This document shows positions 7,295-8,851 of a stretch of 8,851 bases of DNA, piece by piece. Both the position numbers and the translations under genes were made by a program. The DNA is from an uncultured Eubacteriales bacterium (GTDB lineage Bacteria > Bacillota_A > Clostridia > Christensenellales > Aristaeellaceae), in assembly GCA_902803675.1 (NCBI GenBank), contig CADCQZ010000046.1, forward strand, positions 1 to 8,851, written 5' to 3'. The notes below the pieces were generated by a model. The model saw only the letters and a program-made list of their open reading frames with translations, had not been told where the DNA came from and searched no databases. The number at the start of each line of letters is the position of its first letter. Within the stretch, counting starts at the first letter, position 1.

Positions 7295-7316
7295 GGTAAG
7301 ATGGTAAGACGGTAAG
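7285..7316 (+). repeat. GGTAAG direct-repeat cluster 2 (four copies, exact 8-base period)
   Basis: GGTAAG occurs at 7287, 7295, 7303 and 7311, each followed by AT, AT, AC and GG. The near-perfect unit is GGTAAGAT. The same hexamer forms cluster 1 with a different period, so the core hexamer is conserved while spacing is not. This suggests a recognised sequence, or two separate expansions by replication slippage. Confidence 0.85.
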
Positions 7317-7320
7317 GGCC

Positions 7321-7372
7321 GCGGGATCTCATCCCCGGCCCCTTCCCCGGGGAAAGCCCCACCCGATCCCGC
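7321..7372. repeat. GC-rich nested inverted repeats, possible transcript-end structure
   Basis: GCGGGATC at 7321-7328 is the reverse complement of GATCCCGC at 7365-7372. Inside, CCCCGG (7333-7338) can pair with CCGGGG (7347-7352) around an 8-base loop. No T-run follows on either strand, so it is not a standard intrinsic terminator. It is the only strong structure that could end or stabilise the plus-strand operon transcript. Confidence 0.35.
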
Positions 7373-7397
7373 CGGGCAAGACGAAAACGCGGACGCA

Positions 7398-7425
7398 GAA
7401 AAACAGCGCGGCTTTTGAGCCGCGC
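7398..7425 (-). terminator. Intrinsic terminator of the sortase gene
   Basis: On the minus strand an 8-base-pair stem (GCGCGGCT with AGCCGCGC, 7406-7425) with a 4-base loop is followed by TGTTTTTC. It begins about 20 bases after the sortase stop, which is the expected position for a rho-independent terminator. Confidence 0.85.
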
Positions 7426-7444
7426 CGGGAAATCATCGATATCC

Positions 7445-8443
7445 TTATCCTGCCGGAGCCCCGGGTCTGAAATATTTGGACCGGAGCTCCGTTTCCGTTT
7501 CACCGGGCCGCATCTGCCGGTACAGCACGCAAAAGCGCTGCAGGTGCTCGTCGTCATGGCAGGTCACCAGGGTGAGGAGCCTGTCGCCGTAGCGCACGTC
7601 CACGTTGAGCTTGACGTAGCTCAGCTCTTTCGCCCGGGCGATGTAGTTGTCAAAATCCGTCTCGTTGCGGTACCGGGTCTCGAAGAAATTGAAATAATCT
7701 TCGTAACCCTCGTTGATGGAGCACACGTAGGCCGCCACCGGCACCCAGACCAGTTTTTCGTACAGGGTGTCGAAATCCACGAAGGGATTGCGGCGCAGGG
7801 TCTCCAGGCTGGTCAGGCGGTTCAGCTTGCCGAACATCTCGCCGCTCTTGAGGTTGTGGGCGTAGATGAACAGGTGCTCGTCCCGGGGCCAGATGGAGTT
7901 GAGCTCGTCGATGAAGGCGGTGCCCTCGACGCTCTCGGCGCCGTTGAAGCTGTGGGTCATGTAGTAGTCGTTCTTGCCCCGCACCACGGGGATATCCACC
8001 GTGGGGAGCAGGGCCCGCACCCTGAGCCAGCCGCCCAGGTCATGGTTGCGGCTGTACAAGGTGGTGTACTCGCTCAGCAGTTCGGCCGTGCCGGTCTGCT
8101 CCTGGGCCCGGGGGGCCATGGTGACCACGGGCTCCAGGGTGCTGTCGGGATCTTTGGTGACCGTCACGGCCACGGGCGTCGCCAGGGGCGTCTCGGGGGG
8201 CAGCTCCTCCTGAGGTGCCTCGGTCACGACGGGGGCGGCGGTGTTGAGAAGGCTGCGCGCCTCGTCATTGACCTTCCGGGCGCGGTTCGTGTCCGCGATA
8301 TAGATGATCAGGTTGGTCGCCCCGTATATGAGAGCAGCGCCGGCGACGGCCAGGAGGACGAGCGTCCCCCTGGACATCCATTTCTTCTGCCGGCGCTCCC
8401 TGTAATACCGCGTTCTTCTCCCGCGGCCCGATCTTCCTGCCAT
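7445..8443 (-). CDS. Class B sortase, membrane-anchored, with long Pro/Thr-rich linker
   Basis: This 332-residue cysteine transpeptidase should cut a C-terminal sorting signal of exported proteins and attach them to the cell wall or to each other. Residues 1-25 are strongly basic (cytoplasmic), and about 26-50 form one membrane anchor (N-in, C-out). Residues about 69-118 form a linker rich in Pro, Thr, Val and Glu. The catalytic domain spans about 120-327. The active residues are H196 in FIYAHNLKSGEMFG, C295 in LTLVTC and probably R303 in LQRFCVLYR. The YAHN and MFG motifs and the long insert between His and Cys (helix near 260-275) point to class B. The start ATG 8441-8443 is only 6 bases after the EAL stop, so the two genes are probably co-transcribed. 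The nearest purine-rich site (GAAAGGG) is about 16 bases upstream, longer than ideal. No target with an LPxTG- or NPxTG-like signal is in the window. Confidence 0.9.
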   Translation of the reverse strand: MAGRSGRGRRTRYYRERRQKKWMSRGTLVLLAVAGAALIYGATNLIIYIADTNRARKVNDEARSLLNTAAPVVTEAPQEELPPETPLATPVAVTVTKDPDSTLEPVVTMAPRAQEQTGTAELLSEYTTLYSRNHDLGGWLRVRALLPTVDIPVVRGKNDYYMTHSFNGAESVEGTAFIDELNSIWPRDEHLFIYAHNLKSGEMFGKLNRLTSLETLRRNPFVDFDTLYEKLVWVPVAAYVCSINEGYEDYFNFFETRYRNETDFDNYIARAKELSYVKLNVDVRYGDRLLTLVTCHDDEHLQRFCVLYRQMRPGETETELRSKYFRPGAPAG

Positions 8444-8449
8444 AGGGTA

Positions 8450-8851
8450 TTACTTGTGGCCCTTTCTGAGGGCGTACATCTTGATATAGTCTTCCAGCTC
8501 ATTGAGGGGCATGGGGTTGCCGATCAGCGGGCCCTGGCCCTTGTAGACGCCGATGTCCTCAAAGAACTCGAACTGGTCCTGGTTGTCCACGCCCTTGACG
8601 CACACGTTCATGTCCATGGTCACGGCCATGTGCTGGATGCCGATCACGATCTTGCAGGCGTCCTCATTGGCGGGGATCTGGGGGGCGAAGTCCTTGGTGA
8701 GCTCCAGACCGTCGAAATGCACCATGTACAGAAGGGGCACATTGGTGTGCTTGGAGCCGAAATTGCCCATCATCAGGGCGATGCCCAGTTCATCGTGGAG
8801 CTTGTTGAGGTTGGCGGCGCCCTCCTCGGACAGGTCCTGCAGCTCGCTCAG
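8450..8851 (-). CDS. EAL-domain protein, C-terminal part, catalytically degenerate (5' end outside window)
   Basis: The frame is open through the right edge, so the visible 133 residues are the C-terminal part of a longer protein and not a small gene starting at the ATG near 8773. The fragment aligns without gaps, from LHDELGIAL onward, to the second half of EAL (c-di-GMP phosphodiesterase) domains. The residues needed for metal binding and catalysis are changed. The DDFG pair is GNFG (visible residues 29-32), the lysine of the LKID motif is E50 in LELTKDF, and the glutamate of AEGVE is K86 in VKGVDN. The late glutamine is kept in GQGPLIGNP (Q106). The enzyme is therefore probably inactive and may serve as a c-di-GMP sensor or a protein-interaction domain. 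An upstream GGDEF or sensor domain is common in this family but not visible here. It directly precedes the sortase gene. Confidence 0.85.
   Translation of the reverse strand: MSELQDLSEEGAANLNKLHDELGIALMMGNFGSKHTNVPLLYMVHFDGLELTKDFAPQIPANEDACKIVIGIQHMAVTMDMNVCVKGVDNQDQFEFFEDIGVYKGQGPLIGNPMPLNELEDYIKMYALRKGHK

Noticed and set aside
7111..7316. CRISPR array
   Set aside because: The repeated units are only 8-12 bases long with no unique spacers between them and no cas genes nearby, despite the Cas4-like nuclease at 3359-4057.
7343..7354. Palindrome TTCCCCGGGGAA as an operator or terminator
   Set aside because: It has no loop and no T-run, and short GC palindromes are common in DNA of this composition; it is treated as part of the nested GC-rich structure.
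8450..8773. Small complete gene of 107 codons starting at the ATG near 8773
   Set aside because: The same frame continues upstream to the window edge with EAL-like sequence, so the ATG is internal.

Overview
The window is GC-rich and densely coding. It reads like a chromosomal segment of a Gram-positive, gut- or rumen-type Clostridia relative. The grounds are strong AGGAGG-type ribosome binding sites, a class B sortase, a secreted BspA-type leucine-rich repeat protein with SH3-like modules, a Ste24-type membrane protease and a cytoplasmic GH20 hexosaminidase. A more exact taxon cannot be read from the sequence.

Layout. Positions 1-101 hold the last codons of a serine recombinase (C-terminal helix-turn-helix). 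After 55 bases come five plus-strand genes packed like an operon: a secreted SH3/LRR surface protein (157-2265), a secreted PstS-like substrate-binding protein (2282-3328), a short Cas4-like PD-(D/E)XK nuclease with a probable Fe-S cluster (3359-4057, TTG start), an M48/Ste24 membrane metalloprotease (4057-5292) and a GH20 beta-N-acetylhexosaminidase (5289-7094). The gaps are 16 and 30 bases, then overlaps of 1 and 4 bases. From the right edge, a c-di-GMP EAL-domain protein (5' end missing, catalytic residues degenerate) and a class B sortase run on the minus strand. They end at a clear intrinsic terminator at 7398-7425.

The 350-base convergent intergenic region (7095-7444) has no gene but is highly structured. 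It holds two clusters of the hexamer GGTAAG, one with an 11/11/12-base period and one with an exact 8-base period. Between them lie an AT-rich block, two reverse-orientation copies, a CTGTGAC direct repeat also of 8-base period, and a perfect 14-base inverted repeat joining the middle of the region to the second cluster. This is the least explained part of the window.

How the genes may work together is mostly inference. The first two operon proteins are exported and may act at the cell surface. The M48 enzyme acts at the membrane. The nuclease and the hexosaminidase are cytoplasmic. No known pathway joins all five, so the cluster may simply be co-transcribed. The sortase and EAL pair suggests surface-protein anchoring next to a c-di-GMP-type regulatory protein, but no protein in the window carries a sortase signal.
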